This document shows positions 20,099-31,125 of a stretch of 46,163 nucleotides of DNA, in pieces. The stretch spans positions 1-46,163 of the forward strand of contig JANQMU010000021.1 of the NCBI GenBank assembly GCA_028279875.1. The letters run 5' to 3'. The stretch is from Rhizobiaceae bacterium (lineage in GTDB: Bacteria > Pseudomonadota > Alphaproteobacteria > Rhizobiales > Rhizobiaceae). Both the position numbers and the translations under genes were made by a program. Each line of letters starts with the position of its first letter. Position 1 is the stretch's first letter. The notes below the pieces were generated by a model. The model was given only the letters and a program-made list of their open reading frames with translations. It had not been told where the DNA came from and made no database searches.

Positions 20099-20238
20099 GA
20101 TGTCCTCCCAATGAATTTTCCGGCCTCACCTTACGGAAACACCCACTCGCCAGCAAGACTATTATTGCATAGCTAGAATGAAAGTTAAGTATATGTAATT
20201 AATACGTAATATTACAATTAACTGAATTACAGTTAATA
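20099..20238 (-). promoter_or_regulatory. AT-rich promoter region of the pdh operon, with inverted repeat
   Basis: The stretch from about 20158 to 20238 is strikingly AT-rich for this genome. It contains the inverted repeat ATTAACTG (20217-20224) / CAGTTAAT (20230-20237) with a 5-base centre, just past the ftsB stop codon, and a looser TGTAAT...ATTACA pair to its left. Reading on the minus strand, a possible -35 TTAACT and -10 AATAAT are 16 bases apart within it. Candidate roles are the pdhA promoter with an upstream element or an operator; a GC-poor hairpin like this would be a weak terminator for ftsB. Confidence 0.5.
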
Positions 20239-20556
20239 TCACTCATAGTCGTAAATGACGACTTCATTCGCACGCGACAGGTTCAGCGCCTCGCGCGCCT
20301 GCTCGTCCAGCATATCCTTGACCACCGGCCCGTGTGAAGGTAGCAGCAAAAGCCTTTGCTGCAAGCGTTTTCGCTCCATAATGAGCGCATCCAGTTGAAG
20401 CTCGAGCTCAGCGGTCCGCTGTTCGAAACTCTGCTTGGCATTGAGGCCGCGATTGCCGTTAATGGAGTGAAATCCGAAATAGCTGATGAACAGCACCGCA
20501 AGGACTGGAACGATCAATCGTCCCGTTTTCCGAATTTTCCTCTGCTGTGTCGACAT
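20239..20556 (-). CDS. ftsB: FtsB/DivIC-type septum formation initiator
   Basis: A small bitopic cell-division protein of 105 residues. A basic cytoplasmic N-terminus (MSTQQRKIRKTGRL) leads into one membrane helix (about 15-33, VPVLAVLFISYFGFHSING), then a periplasmic coiled coil (about 40-75) with the typical LELQLDALIMERKRLQQRL heptads, and the family ending DMLDEQAREALNLSRANEVVIY. Its place between eno and pdhA is the standard alphaproteobacterial position. The ATG at 20556 is chosen over a TTG one codon upstream. Confidence 0.9.
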   Translation of the reverse strand: MSTQQRKIRKTGRLIVPVLAVLFISYFGFHSINGNRGLNAKQSFEQRTAELELQLDALIMERKRLQQRLLLLPSHGPVVKDMLDEQAREALNLSRANEVVIYDYE

Positions 20557-20646
20557 CAACGCACGCTACCTGGGACTCGAACAGGGCACCGCCCGGCGCG
20601 AAACAAGCCGTGGCGCCAGCCCGTCCTTTATGCGGCAACATGTTTA

Positions 20647-20658
20647 ATAACGCGTTAT
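20647..20658. promoter_or_regulatory. 12-bp perfect palindrome in the eno-ftsB gap
   Basis: ATAACGCGTTAT is a perfect palindrome about 90 bases upstream of ftsB and about 50 bases past the eno stop. It could be an operator or part of a promoter (a TTGTCC lies 16 bases away on the minus strand). Its ACGCGT core is shared with the palindrome before the first TetR gene at 23907-23920, but the flanks differ. Confidence 0.35.
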
Positions 20659-20710
20659 CATCCCGAAAAGATTGGACAATCACCCACGCATGATTTGACC
20701 ATGGACCCGG

Positions 20711-22069
<1,359 letters not shown>

Positions 22070-22080
22070 TTACAAAGAGG

Positions 22081-22977
22081 TCAGGCCGCCTCGAACAGGA
22101 AAGCCGCGCCCTGCCCTGGTGCAGCCGGCACGACAAGACGCTGTCCGATCGACGTGAAGTCGATACCGGCTCGCCGAAACCGGGTTTCGAGCGATGAAAA
22201 CCCCTCCGTCGCAAAGACGATGCCGCGCAGCCGCAGGCCGCGTGCCTCGGTTTCGTCCTCGACACCGAGAAATCCTCTCAAACCGGCAGCGTTCAGCACC
22301 GACAGGCCGGCATTGCCCGCGGCCATTCCGAGACCGAAGGAATGGGCGGTGACCTCCCTTTGATGAACGACGTCCTGCAGGAGATACTGAAAATCGCTTG
22401 GATTTTTTTCCGAAAGGATCACGTCGCGAATGCCGCACACCCCATTGCCGTGGTGCTCGAGCACGGACCGGTCGACATTGAGCGGGTTGAGACGCTGGCA
22501 GGTAAAGAAAAAGACATCGGGCGCACGCAGATCGGCGGCAAAGGCCAGTTCGAACCGCGCCTGAACCCGCTCACCTCCGGAAGTCATATAGGGGCGGCCA
22601 AAGGAAAGCGTGTTTCCGGCGCTGATTCCGGCCGCCAGGAACCGCTGGTGGTCCGCAGATGCATCCTCCGTGGCGAAGGCCAGAGCCGAAAACCCGTCTT
22701 CGCCGCAACGAAACCGGAAGGCTTGGTCGCGTTGCACGAAAACATTGCCGGTCCGCGCGGCTTCTTCGCAGGCCTCCCGCTGCCGGACGGCCAGCGGTTC
22801 GAGATAGGTGTCATCGGCAAAATAGACGCAAGCGTTTTGCGTTCCGAAAGGATGATCGGCCGTTGGCGCCACGGTGAAACCGAGATCGGTGAGCCGGCGT
22901 CTGGCGACGCCCAGATCGGCGGTCGGCAAGACGGCGTGGTCGATCCTGCGCGGCGGGTCCGGAGGCGATGCGGTCAT
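22081..22977 (-). CDS. VOC-superfamily (glyoxalase-like) protein
   Basis: A 298-residue protein with a beta-alpha-beta-beta-beta glyoxalase-like fold. The N-terminal module opens RRIDHAVLPTADLGVARRRLTDLGF, with the typical His metal-ligand position in IDHAV, and contains ACVYFADDTYLEPLAV, whose Glu could be a second ligand. A second module from about residue 135 has AFAADLRAPDVFFFTCQ and ends in GQGAAFLFEA. It resembles the glyoxalase_3-type proteins seen near eno in rhizobia. The substrate is unknown. ATG 22977 is preferred to an upstream TTG at 23007. No strong ribosome site is visible at either. Confidence 0.8.
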   Translation of the reverse strand: MTASPPDPPRRIDHAVLPTADLGVARRRLTDLGFTVAPTADHPFGTQNACVYFADDTYLEPLAVRQREACEEAARTGNVFVQRDQAFRFRCGEDGFSALAFATEDASADHQRFLAAGISAGNTLSFGRPYMTSGGERVQARFELAFAADLRAPDVFFFTCQRLNPLNVDRSVLEHHGNGVCGIRDVILSEKNPSDFQYLLQDVVHQREVTAHSFGLGMAAGNAGLSVLNAAGLRGFLGVEDETEARGLRLRGIVFATEGFSSLETRFRRAGIDFTSIGQRLVVPAAPGQGAAFLFEAA

Positions 22978-23030
22978 GGGGCCGGTTTGCCCGAGATCGG
23001 CGATCAATGCAAGCTTCGCCGAAGACCGGC

Positions 23031-23666
23031 CTATCCCGCATTGCCGGACGTTTCCTTCACCCTTTCCAGCGCGAATTTACAGTGATCGACCATTTCCTGC
23101 AGATACCGGTCCTGCATCGCGGTGTCCTCTTCAAGCAACAGCACATTGGTCAGGATTGTCAGGATATTGACCATGACCGTCCGGGTGATCTGCAGGTTCG
23201 TCGGGCTGATATTCGGCACACTGGCAGCAACAAAGAGGCTGACCAGATCGCCGATGAAGTCGTCGGCTTCGACATCGGTGTGCCGATAGGTCTTGTGCAG
23301 ATAGGCAAAGTTCAACAGCGAAAGATAACCGGGGTTCTGGCGGGCGTTCTTGACAAAAAGACGGATAAGCTTTTCCATCGATCCGCCATCGAGGATGTCC
23401 AGTTGGGCCGCCGCCTCGGTGATGCCAGCGGCAAGCCGCCCCAGCATCCGGTCATGGGCCGCGATCAGCAGGTCGGAACGATTGCCGAAATACCGGTAGA
23501 TCGTGCCGACGGAGAAGCCGGTTTCTTCTGCAACTTGGGTCGTCGTCAGTGCTTCGGCACCATGCATCACCACGAGGCGCTCCACTGCATCGAGAATGGA
23601 CTCCACCGTCTCGATGGACCGCTTCTGGAGCGGCTTGCGGCGGTTTTCACCGGGATTGGGATTCAT
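23031..23666 (-). CDS. TetR-family regulator, first of a tandem paralogous pair
   Basis: A 211-residue one-domain-plus-ligand-domain repressor. The N-terminal helix-turn-helix covers residues 18-62 (SILDAVERLVVMHGAEALTT, then VAEETGFSVGTIYRYFGNR). The C-terminal part has no recognised ligand signature. It is clearly paralogous to the gene at 24068-24688: both begin MNP, share QKRSIE.V..ILDAVE.LVV.HG, VGTIY.YF.NR.D.L..AHDRML, PGYLSLL.FA and a matching C-terminus with QDRYLQEM...CKFALER. No obvious target operon adjoins it. A long leader (about 400 bases) precedes it and contains palindromes. Confidence 0.9.
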   Translation of the reverse strand: MNPNPGENRRKPLQKRSIETVESILDAVERLVVMHGAEALTTTQVAEETGFSVGTIYRYFGNRSDLLIAAHDRMLGRLAAGITEAAAQLDILDGGSMEKLIRLFVKNARQNPGYLSLLNFAYLHKTYRHTDVEADDFIGDLVSLFVAASVPNISPTNLQITRTVMVNILTILTNVLLLEEDTAMQDRYLQEMVDHCKFALERVKETSGNAG

Positions 23667-23803
23667 GGCCAGCAGACCCCATCCGGTGCGGCAGCGACTG
23701 GGCGCGCGCCGTTCGATAACAAAAAGTTCAACCCGATAAATACCTGAGGATTATTCATGTTCATTGCGTGTTGTCGCATTTCGTGCCAATGTAGAGGCAC
23801 AGA

Positions 23804-23816
23804 TTCGATAATCGAA
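23804..23816. promoter_or_regulatory. 13-bp inverted repeat upstream of the first TetR gene
   Basis: TTCGATAATCGAA has perfect 6-bp arms around one base, 138 bases upstream of the TetR start at 23666. No copy was seen near the second TetR gene, so it may bind a different protein. Confidence 0.35.
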
Positions 23817-23906
23817 GCACATTCGGGTTTTGGGCATGATGTCAGGGGCTCGTGTGCAATACACAGATTGTCTGATCTGATCGTTTATGTGGCCGGGGGC
23901 GGCCCT

Positions 23907-23920
23907 ATAAACGCGTTTAA
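23907..23920. promoter_or_regulatory. Candidate TetR operator A (ATAAACGCGTTTAA)
   Basis: The core TAAACGCGTTTA (23908-23919) is a perfect 12-bp palindrome, 241 bases upstream of the first TetR gene. It fits the form WTAAA-N4-TTTAA, and so does a site upstream of the paralogous regulator (24769-24782). A motif common to two paralogous repressor genes suggests self- or cross-regulation. Confidence 0.5.
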
Positions 23921-24067
23921 CCGCGGGATCGGTCCGGTGATCGAAGAGTCTGGCAACCGGGCTTGATATCACCGGACCTTTTCGTTTCAGGACAGACGCC
24001 GCCCGAAACATCCCAGTGGTTTCCGAGCCGGGGCGCATCGTCGTGGAATTGCTTCGACAGCGGGCAA

Positions 24068-24688
24068 TCAACAGCAGCCACCCCCCGCCCTTTCCAGCGC
24101 GAAGGTGCAATGGGCGATCATTTCATCGAGATAGCGCGCCTGCAGTTCGGGATCCTGCTCCAGCAGAACCACATCGGTCAGAACCGACAGGAGATTGACG
24201 ATCACGGTCTTCGAAACGAGCAGTTGCGTGTCGCTGATATCGGGCACCCGGCTCAGGATAAAATGGCGGACGATGTCTCCGACAAACGCATCGATGTTTG
24301 ACCCGCTATGTTCGAGCGACTGGTTGCCGTGGGCAAATTTGAGCAGCGACAGATAGCCGGGATAGGACTTTGCGGTCTCGACATAGAGCCGGAAGAGCTG
24401 ATCGATCGAGCTTGCCCGGCTGATGTCAATCGACGCGGCTGCCTGCGCCACACCTGACGCCATACGCTCCAGCATACGGTCATGCGCACTCATCAAGATG
24501 TCGGTGCGGTTGGAGAAATACTGATAGATCGTGCCGACGGCAAAGCCCGTCACCTCGGCGATCTCGGTGGTCGTGACGGCGTCCGAACCATGCTCCACGA
24601 CCAGTGTCTCGACAGCATCGAGAATGAGGTTCACCTTTTCGATGGACCTTTTTTGCCGCGGCAGGCGTCGCGTTTCGGACGGATTCAT
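24068..24688 (-). CDS. TetR-family regulator, second of a tandem paralogous pair
   Basis: A 206-residue TetR-type repressor. The helix-turn-helix is at residues 16-60 (LILDAVETLVVEHGSDAVTT, then IAEVTGFAVGTIYQYFSNR). The ligand domain has PGYLSLLKFAHGNQ and ends EMIAHCTFALERAGGGCC. By eye somewhat under half of the residues are identical to the gene at 23031-23666, a fairly old duplication with the same orientation. It lies 180 bases past the start side of pyrG's stop and has an operator-like inverted repeat 81 bases upstream of its start. Confidence 0.9.
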   Translation of the reverse strand: MNPSETRRLPRQKRSIEKVNLILDAVETLVVEHGSDAVTTTEIAEVTGFAVGTIYQYFSNRTDILMSAHDRMLERMASGVAQAAASIDISRASSIDQLFRLYVETAKSYPGYLSLLKFAHGNQSLEHSGSNIDAFVGDIVRHFILSRVPDISDTQLLVSKTVIVNLLSVLTDVVLLEQDPELQARYLDEMIAHCTFALERAGGGCC

Positions 24689-24768
24689 TCAGGCTTTCCG
24701 GCCCGTCTCGGCAAAATACGCGCCAGGCTGGCCTTCACATCAATAAACTGCTCAAAAATGTTACATGC

Positions 24769-24782
24769 TTAAATCGGTTTAA
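24769..24782. promoter_or_regulatory. Candidate TetR operator B (TTAAATCGGTTTAA)
   Basis: Inverted arms TTAAA/TTTAA around a 4-base TCGG centre, 81 bases upstream of the second TetR gene. It shares arms, spacing and a central CG with operator A at 23907-23920. Confidence 0.5.
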
Positions 24783-24867
24783 TTATGTCGGACGTGCACG
24801 CAATATCATGCAAACGCGGCCTTGAGCAACCACCGATTGGGTAGCTGCACCCGATTCGACGGCCATG

Positions 24868-26508
<1,641 letters not shown>

Positions 26509-26620
26509 TTACTCCGTTGTGAGTGATTCCACCAGCCCCAAAATGGCGTGATCCGGAATTTTTTGATTCTGCGCAGCAGTGGATAACGGCCGCCGATCCC
26601 GTTACCCGGGGCGCGCGCCA

Positions 26621-26649
26621 AAGGCCGGGGCGACTTCGGCCCCGGCCTT
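26621..26649 (-). terminator. Strong GC stem-loop downstream of secG
   Basis: AAGGCCGGGGC (26621-26631) pairs perfectly with GCCCCGGCCTT (26639-26649), an 11-bp stem with a 7-base loop, 20 bases past the secG stop. On the minus strand only a short TTT follows, so termination may be partial or assisted. It separates secG from pyrG. Confidence 0.7.
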
Positions 26650-26668
26650 CAGGAAACAACTGTGTTGG

Positions 26669-27055
26669 CTACTGGCCGGTCGGAACCTGCGTGCCGTCCG
26701 ACGTTCCGGAGGTTTCCCCTTCCGCCGACGGAATATCCGACGAGGTGGACGGGCCGCCAAGCTGGTCGAGAATGCTCTCGCCACCGCCCGGAGCCGTCTG
26801 CTCGATACGGTCGAGAATATCCGTCGGCCGCGCCTCGTAGCGCGCCAGAATGCCAAGCGCGATGGACGTTGCGAAGAAGCCAGCGGCCAGGATCCCGGTC
26901 GTCCGGGTCAGAGCGTCGGCCGCACCCCGTGCCGACATCAGGCCGCCCGAGCCACCGCCAATTCCAAGCGCGCCGCCCTCGGAACGCTGCAGCAGCACAA
27001 CGCCGACAAGCGCAATCACGATCATGAGATGAATAACGATCAATACCGTTTGCAT
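26669..27055 (-). CDS. secG: SecG preprotein translocase subunit
   Basis: Inner-membrane accessory subunit of the SecYEG channel, 128 residues. Two hydrophobic helices are visible: MQTVLIVIHLMIVIALVGVV (1-20) and about residues 54-72 (GILAAGFFATSIALGILA). Between them is the family loop VVLLQRSEGGALGIGGGSGGLMSARGAA and LTRTTG. The tail is acidic and Ser/Gly-rich, as usual in alphaproteobacteria. The start at 27055 is chosen because the longer frame to 27154 adds a tail unlike SecG. It lies between pyrG and tpiA, the usual order. Confidence 0.95.
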   Translation of the reverse strand: MQTVLIVIHLMIVIALVGVVLLQRSEGGALGIGGGSGGLMSARGAADALTRTTGILAAGFFATSIALGILARYEARPTDILDRIEQTAPGGGESILDQLGGPSTSSDIPSAEGETSGTSDGTQVPTGQ

Positions 27056-27175
27056 AGACTTGGGTTCCTGCCATTGCGGCATATTGCAAAATTCGCGGCT
27101 GTTTACACGAGGCTGTCGCTCTTTCCAACCCCATGGGGCCGAAGTGGACGACAACTGCCTGATACGGCAGCGCGA

Positions 27176-27934
27176 TTATCCGTAGGTATCACAAATGGCG
27201 AGGAAGTCGGCAGCTTTCAAGCTCGCACCGCCAACCAAGGCGCCATCGACATTGTCCACCGCCATCAATTCGCCGGCATTGGCGGGCTTGACGGATCCGC
27301 CATAAAGGATCCGCATCGCCGACCCGTTCTCTTCGAACCGATCCTTCAGCGCCTCACGCAGAAAGCCATGGGTCTGACGGACATCCTCGGCCGTCGGTGT
27401 CAATCCGGTGCCGATCGCCCAGACCGGCTCATAGGCGATCACTGTATTATGTGCCGTAACGTCGTCGCTGAGCGAACCGGCAAGTTGTGCGCCCAGCACA
27501 TCGAGTGTCTTCTGCGCTTTGCGTTCAGCCTCGGTTTCGCCGATGCAGACGATGGCGACCAGCCCTTCGCCATGGACGGCTTTCGCCTTGGCGCGAACCA
27601 GCGCGTCGCTTTCACCGTGATCGGTCCGCCGCTCCGAGTGCCCGACGATGATATGTGTCGCCCCGGCATCATGCAGCATGCCGGCCGAGACATCGCCGGT
27701 ATGGGCACCGGACGCGGCCTGGTGGCAATCCTGCGCACCGATCGTCATGGCCGATGACTCCACCGCAGCCGCGGCCGCAGGAATGAGCGTTGCCGGCGGA
27801 CAGATCAGGACATCGACGCGTTGAGCGAGCCCGCCATCCACGCCCCTGGCAACAGCCGTGATTTCCTGCAGGGATTGCCGCACCCCGTTCATTTTCCAGT
27901 TTCCGGCCACCAGCGGCCTTATTCCAGGCGTCAT
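27176..27934 (-). CDS. tpiA: Triosephosphate isomerase
   Basis: Interconverts dihydroxyacetone phosphate and glyceraldehyde 3-phosphate; 252 residues, normal for a (beta/alpha)8 barrel of this family. Active-site motifs are present: AGNWKMNG with Asn and Lys, the catalytic His in IIVGHSERR, the catalytic Glu in [12 protein letters not shown], and the phosphate-binding [15 protein letters not shown] and [10 protein letters not shown] near the end. It is divergent from ppiD, with 219 bases between. Confidence 0.97.
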   Translation of the reverse strand: MTPGIRPLVAGNWKMNGVRQSLQEITAVARGVDGGLAQRVDVLICPPATLIPAAAAAVESSAMTIGAQDCHQAASGAHTGDVSAGMLHDAGATHIIVGHSERRTDHGESDALVRAKAKAVHGEGLVAIVCIGETEAERKAQKTLDVLGAQLAGSLSDDVTAHNTVIAYEPVWAIGTGLTPTAEDVRQTHGFLREALKDRFEENGSAMRILYGGSVKPANAGELMAVDNVDGALVGGASLKAADFLAICDTYG

Positions 27935-28153
27935 TCCTCACTCCACCGATGGAGACTTGTTGAAACCACCGTCTAGCAAATTCCGGCCGTAAATCAATCA
28001 CCGGCACATAATCACCGGTTCGGGCCGCGGCGACCGCCGCGCTTCACCCCTTTGTGCCTTGCGAGCGGCGCATTCCATGCTTAAAACACCTGCAAAACCA
28101 ACCCGCAATGCTTTGCCGCGCGCCGCCGGACGCGGTCTTTTAGGAATAACCCG
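27935..28153. promoter_or_regulatory. Divergent tpiA/ppiD promoter region
   Basis: The 219 bases between the two divergent starts must hold promoters for both. I see an inverted repeat CGCGGCG-AC-CGCCGCG at 28026-28041 and two ACCGG copies to its left, but no convincing -35/-10 pair. Confidence 0.4.
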
Positions 28154-30049
28154 ATGCTTGATGCCCTTCGCAACAGTGCCAAATCATGGGTCGCCAAGGT
28201 CCTGCTGGGTCTGCTGGTCCTGTCCTTCGGGGTCTGGGGAATCAGCGGCACCATTTTCCAGGGTGTCGGCGGCACGGTTGTCGCCGTTGGCGAAACAAAG
28301 GTTTCGCCGATCGAGTACCGCCTTGCCTATGACCGCCAGGTCGCCATCGTGTCCCGCCAGTTCGGAACCCGTCTGACCACCGAACAGGCGCGGGCGCTCG
28401 GTCTGGAAAACCAGGTTCTCAGCCAGGTGGTGTCCAACGCCGCGCTCGACGAACAATCGCGGCGGATGAATCTCGGCCTTTCGAAAGATCGGCTGGCGAC
28501 GATCATCGCCGATGATCCCGCCTTTCGCGGCATCAATGGCCGGTTTGACCGCGCCACCTTCGCCAATCTACTGCGCAATGTCGGCATGACCGAGGAGGAT
28601 TTCATCGTCAGCCAGGAAAGCGCCGCGATCCGGTCGCAGATCGTCGAAGCGATTGCCGATGGCTACGAGGCGCCGGCAACGATGATGAAAGCCCTGTATC
28701 AGTTTGAAAACGAGACGCGGACATTTGATTATATCGTCCTCAACCGGGACCTGGCCGGAGAGATCGCAGAGCCGTCCGCTCAGGATCTGACGGACTATTT
28801 CGAAGCCAACAAGACAAGCTACCGGGCCCCCGAATACCGTAAAATCGCCTATGTGCAGTTGAAGGCCAGCGACATCTCCGATCCGGCGGCGGTGGCCGAT
28901 GCCGCGGTGCGGGCCGATTACGAGGCACGGCTCGACCGCTACACCACCCCCGAACAGCGGACTATCGAGCAACTCAATTTCGCCGACGAGGGGGCGGCCC
29001 GTGCCGCCCTTGGAAAACTGGCCAGCGGAATGACATTTGACGACCTCGCGGCCGAGGAGGGAAAGACATCCGCCGACATCCGCATCGGCACTTTCGAGAA
29101 ATCCACCGTCCCGGATCCGGCCATCGCCGACGCGGCCTTTGCCATCCCGGCACAGGGCGGCACCAGCGATGTGGTGAACGGCAGTTTCGGGCCGGTGATC
29201 CTGCGGGTTACCGAGATCCGGCCGGAGGCGACCAGCAGCTTCGATGAGGTCAAAGACGCCATACGCAACGAACTGGCAATCGTCGAGGCCGACACGATCC
29301 TGCTCGATGTGCATGATGCCTATGAGGATGCCCGCGCCGGCGGCGACACGCTTGAGGAAGCAGCCAGGAAGCAGAAGCTCACTCCCATCACCATCGATGC
29401 CGTAGACCGCACGGCGCGCACGCCCGACGGTTCAATTCTGAGCGACCTGCCGGAGTCGCAAACGCTGCTCGCCCAGGTTTTCGACACCGAGATCTCGGTT
29501 GAATCGGCGCCGATCAATATCGGCTCCGAAGGCTTCCTTTGGTTCGAGGTGCTCGACATCCTGCCAGCGCGCGACCGGACGTTCGACGAAGTAAAGGATC
29601 GCGTCGCGGAAGACTGGAAAAACGAACAGATCGCGCTCGCCCTCGGCACCAGGGCCGGCGAATTGAAGACCCGTATCGACAATGGCGAGGAACTTTCGGC
29701 GATCGCCGCCGAGCTCGGCCTGACGACGGATACGAAATACGACGTCAGGCGCAACTATGAGGACGCGGTGCTCGGACCGTCGGCGATCAGCGTGGCATTT
29801 GCCGGACCGGAGGGGCTGGTGGCCATCGCCGATGCTGTTGGCGGCACTTCGAAAATCCTGATGAAGGTCAATCAGGTGACAACCGCGGACGTGCCGACAT
29901 CCGGCACCCAGGTTGAAAATCTCAGCACCGCCGTCTCCCGCCGTATGGGCGACGATTTGCTCGGTCAGATGGTCGCGCTGATGCAATCGGAGTTCGGTGT
30001 ATCCTACAATCCCACCGCCGCGGAACTGGCCCTGAGCGCAGGCCACTGA
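28154..30049 (+). CDS. ppiD: Periplasmic folding chaperone, PpiD/SurA-type peptidyl-prolyl isomerase
   Basis: A membrane-anchored periplasmic chaperone of 631 residues, close to E. coli PpiD. The N-terminus has a short cytoplasmic part and one uncleaved helix (about 15-36, KVLLGLLVLSFGVWGISGTI). A SurA_N-type chaperone domain covers about 38-200 (IEYRLAYDRQVAIVSRQFGT). A divergent parvulin domain lies near 265-360 (EQRTIEQLNF, MTFDDLAAEEG, FAIPAQGGTSDVV, GPVILRVTEI), and a second helical chaperone part follows. PpiD parvulin domains are often inactive, so its role may be mainly binding of outer-membrane protein precursors. It is followed 45 bases later by trpD. Confidence 0.92.
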   Translation: MLDALRNSAKSWVAKVLLGLLVLSFGVWGISGTIFQGVGGTVVAVGETKVSPIEYRLAYDRQVAIVSRQFGTRLTTEQARALGLENQVLSQVVSNAALDEQSRRMNLGLSKDRLATIIADDPAFRGINGRFDRATFANLLRNVGMTEEDFIVSQESAAIRSQIVEAIADGYEAPATMMKALYQFENETRTFDYIVLNRDLAGEIAEPSAQDLTDYFEANKTSYRAPEYRKIAYVQLKASDISDPAAVADAAVRADYEARLDRYTTPEQRTIEQLNFADEGAARAALGKLASGMTFDDLAAEEGKTSADIRIGTFEKSTVPDPAIADAAFAIPAQGGTSDVVNGSFGPVILRVTEIRPEATSSFDEVKDAIRNELAIVEADTILLDVHDAYEDARAGGDTLEEAARKQKLTPITIDAVDRTARTPDGSILSDLPESQTLLAQVFDTEISVESAPINIGSEGFLWFEVLDILPARDRTFDEVKDRVAEDWKNEQIALALGTRAGELKTRIDNGEELSAIAAELGLTTDTKYDVRRNYEDAVLGPSAISVAFAGPEGLVAIADAVGGTSKILMKVNQVTTADVPTSGTQVENLSTAVSRRMGDDLLGQMVALMQSEFGVSYNPTAAELALSAGH

Positions 30050-30094
30050 GCCGCTGGCCAGGATACACGATTCCACCCGGAGACAATCGCCGAT

Positions 30095-31123
30095 ATGCCC
30101 GAACTGAAAGACTATATCGCGATCGCCGCGGGCGGCCAGCACCTGACGGTCGACCAGGCCCGCGACGCTTTCGACATCATGATGTCGGGCGAAGCGACGG
30201 CCGCACAGATCGGCGGTTTCCTGATGGCGCTGCGCGTCCGCGGCGAGAGCGTCTCCGAGATCGCCGGCGCGGTGAGCACGATGCGCGACAAGATGTTGTC
30301 GGTCGATGCGCCCGCACACGCCATCGACATTGTCGGTACGGGCGGCGATGCGTCCGGATCCTACAATGTCTCCACCTGTGCCGCGATCGTCGCCACCGGT
30401 GCCGGGCTGACGGTGGCCAAACACGGCAATCGGGCCCTGACATCGAAATCCGGCGCGGCCGACACATTGATGGCGCTTGGCGTCAATCTGGAGTTGACGC
30501 CTGAAGGTATCGCCGCCTGCATCGACCAGGCCGGCATCGGTTTCATGTTCGCGCCCGGACATCATGCGGCCATGCGCCATGTCGGTCCGGCGCGGATCGA
30601 ACTCGGCACCCGGACGATTTTCAACCTGCTCGGCCCGCTGTCCAATCCGGCAGGTGTCAAACGGCAATTGCTCGGCGTTTTCGACAGGGCCTGGGTCGAA
30701 CCCCTCGCCCATGTCCTGCGGGATCTGGGATCGGAGACGGTGTGGGTGGTCCATGGCGACGGGCTGGATGAAATGACCACCACCGGGACAACTCACATCG
30801 CCGCCCTTGAAAACGGCCAGATCCGGACATTCGAACTGACCCCGGAGGATGCCGGGCTCACACGGGTCACGCTGGCGCAGTTGAAGGGCGGAGACGCGCA
30901 GCACAATGCCGAGGCGTTGCTCGATGTGTTGCGCGGCGCTAAAAATCCCTATCGGGACATTGTGCTGCTCAACACCGCGGCCGCCCTGGTCATCGGCGAA
31001 CTGGCCGCAACCATCGACGACGGCATCGCCAGGGCCGGCGAAGCGATCGACAACGGTGCCGCCCTGGCGGCATTGGAGGCACTCGTCAAAGTCTCCAACG
31101 CCCATAGCGGGAAGAAGACCTGA
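30095..31123 (+). CDS. trpD: Anthranilate phosphoribosyltransferase
   Basis: Second step of tryptophan synthesis, joining anthranilate to PRPP; 342 residues. Motifs: the PRPP-binding [35 protein letters not shown], the anthranilate-site region [36 protein letters not shown], and [14 protein letters not shown]. It is not fused to a TrpG glutaminase, which must lie elsewhere with trpE. It begins a tight array: trpC follows after two bases. Confidence 0.96.
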   Translation: MPELKDYIAIAAGGQHLTVDQARDAFDIMMSGEATAAQIGGFLMALRVRGESVSEIAGAVSTMRDKMLSVDAPAHAIDIVGTGGDASGSYNVSTCAAIVATGAGLTVAKHGNRALTSKSGAADTLMALGVNLELTPEGIAACIDQAGIGFMFAPGHHAAMRHVGPARIELGTRTIFNLLGPLSNPAGVKRQLLGVFDRAWVEPLAHVLRDLGSETVWVVHGDGLDEMTTTGTTHIAALENGQIRTFELTPEDAGLTRVTLAQLKGGDAQHNAEALLDVLRGAKNPYRDIVLLNTAAALVIGELAATIDDGIARAGEAIDNGAALAALEALVKVSNAHSGKKT

Positions 31124-31125
31124 CC

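Larger units (their letters stand above)
23667..24067. other. 401-base intergenic region between the two TetR genes
   Basis: I see no convincing gene here; the short open frames on both strands lack family signs. The region holds two inverted-repeat elements: TTCGAT-A-ATCGAA at 23804-23816 and the operator-like ATAAACGCGTTTAA at 23907-23920. It also holds a GGCCG/CGGCC pair at 23891-23904. It serves as the upstream region of the first TetR gene and the 3' flank of the second. Confidence 0.6.

Noticed and set aside
23757..23966. Short plus-strand open frame of 69 codons between the TetR genes
   Set aside because: It overlaps the palindromes, has no ribosome site and resembles no family.
26578..26586. 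DnaA-box-like AGTGGATAA upstream of pyrG
   Set aside because: A single 8-of-9 match without a cluster of boxes, AT-rich unwinding region or replication genes; expected by chance.
26621..26649. The secG hairpin as a riboswitch or attenuator of pyrG
   Set aside because: It is a simple single stem close to the secG stop; an alternative antiterminator fold was not visible.
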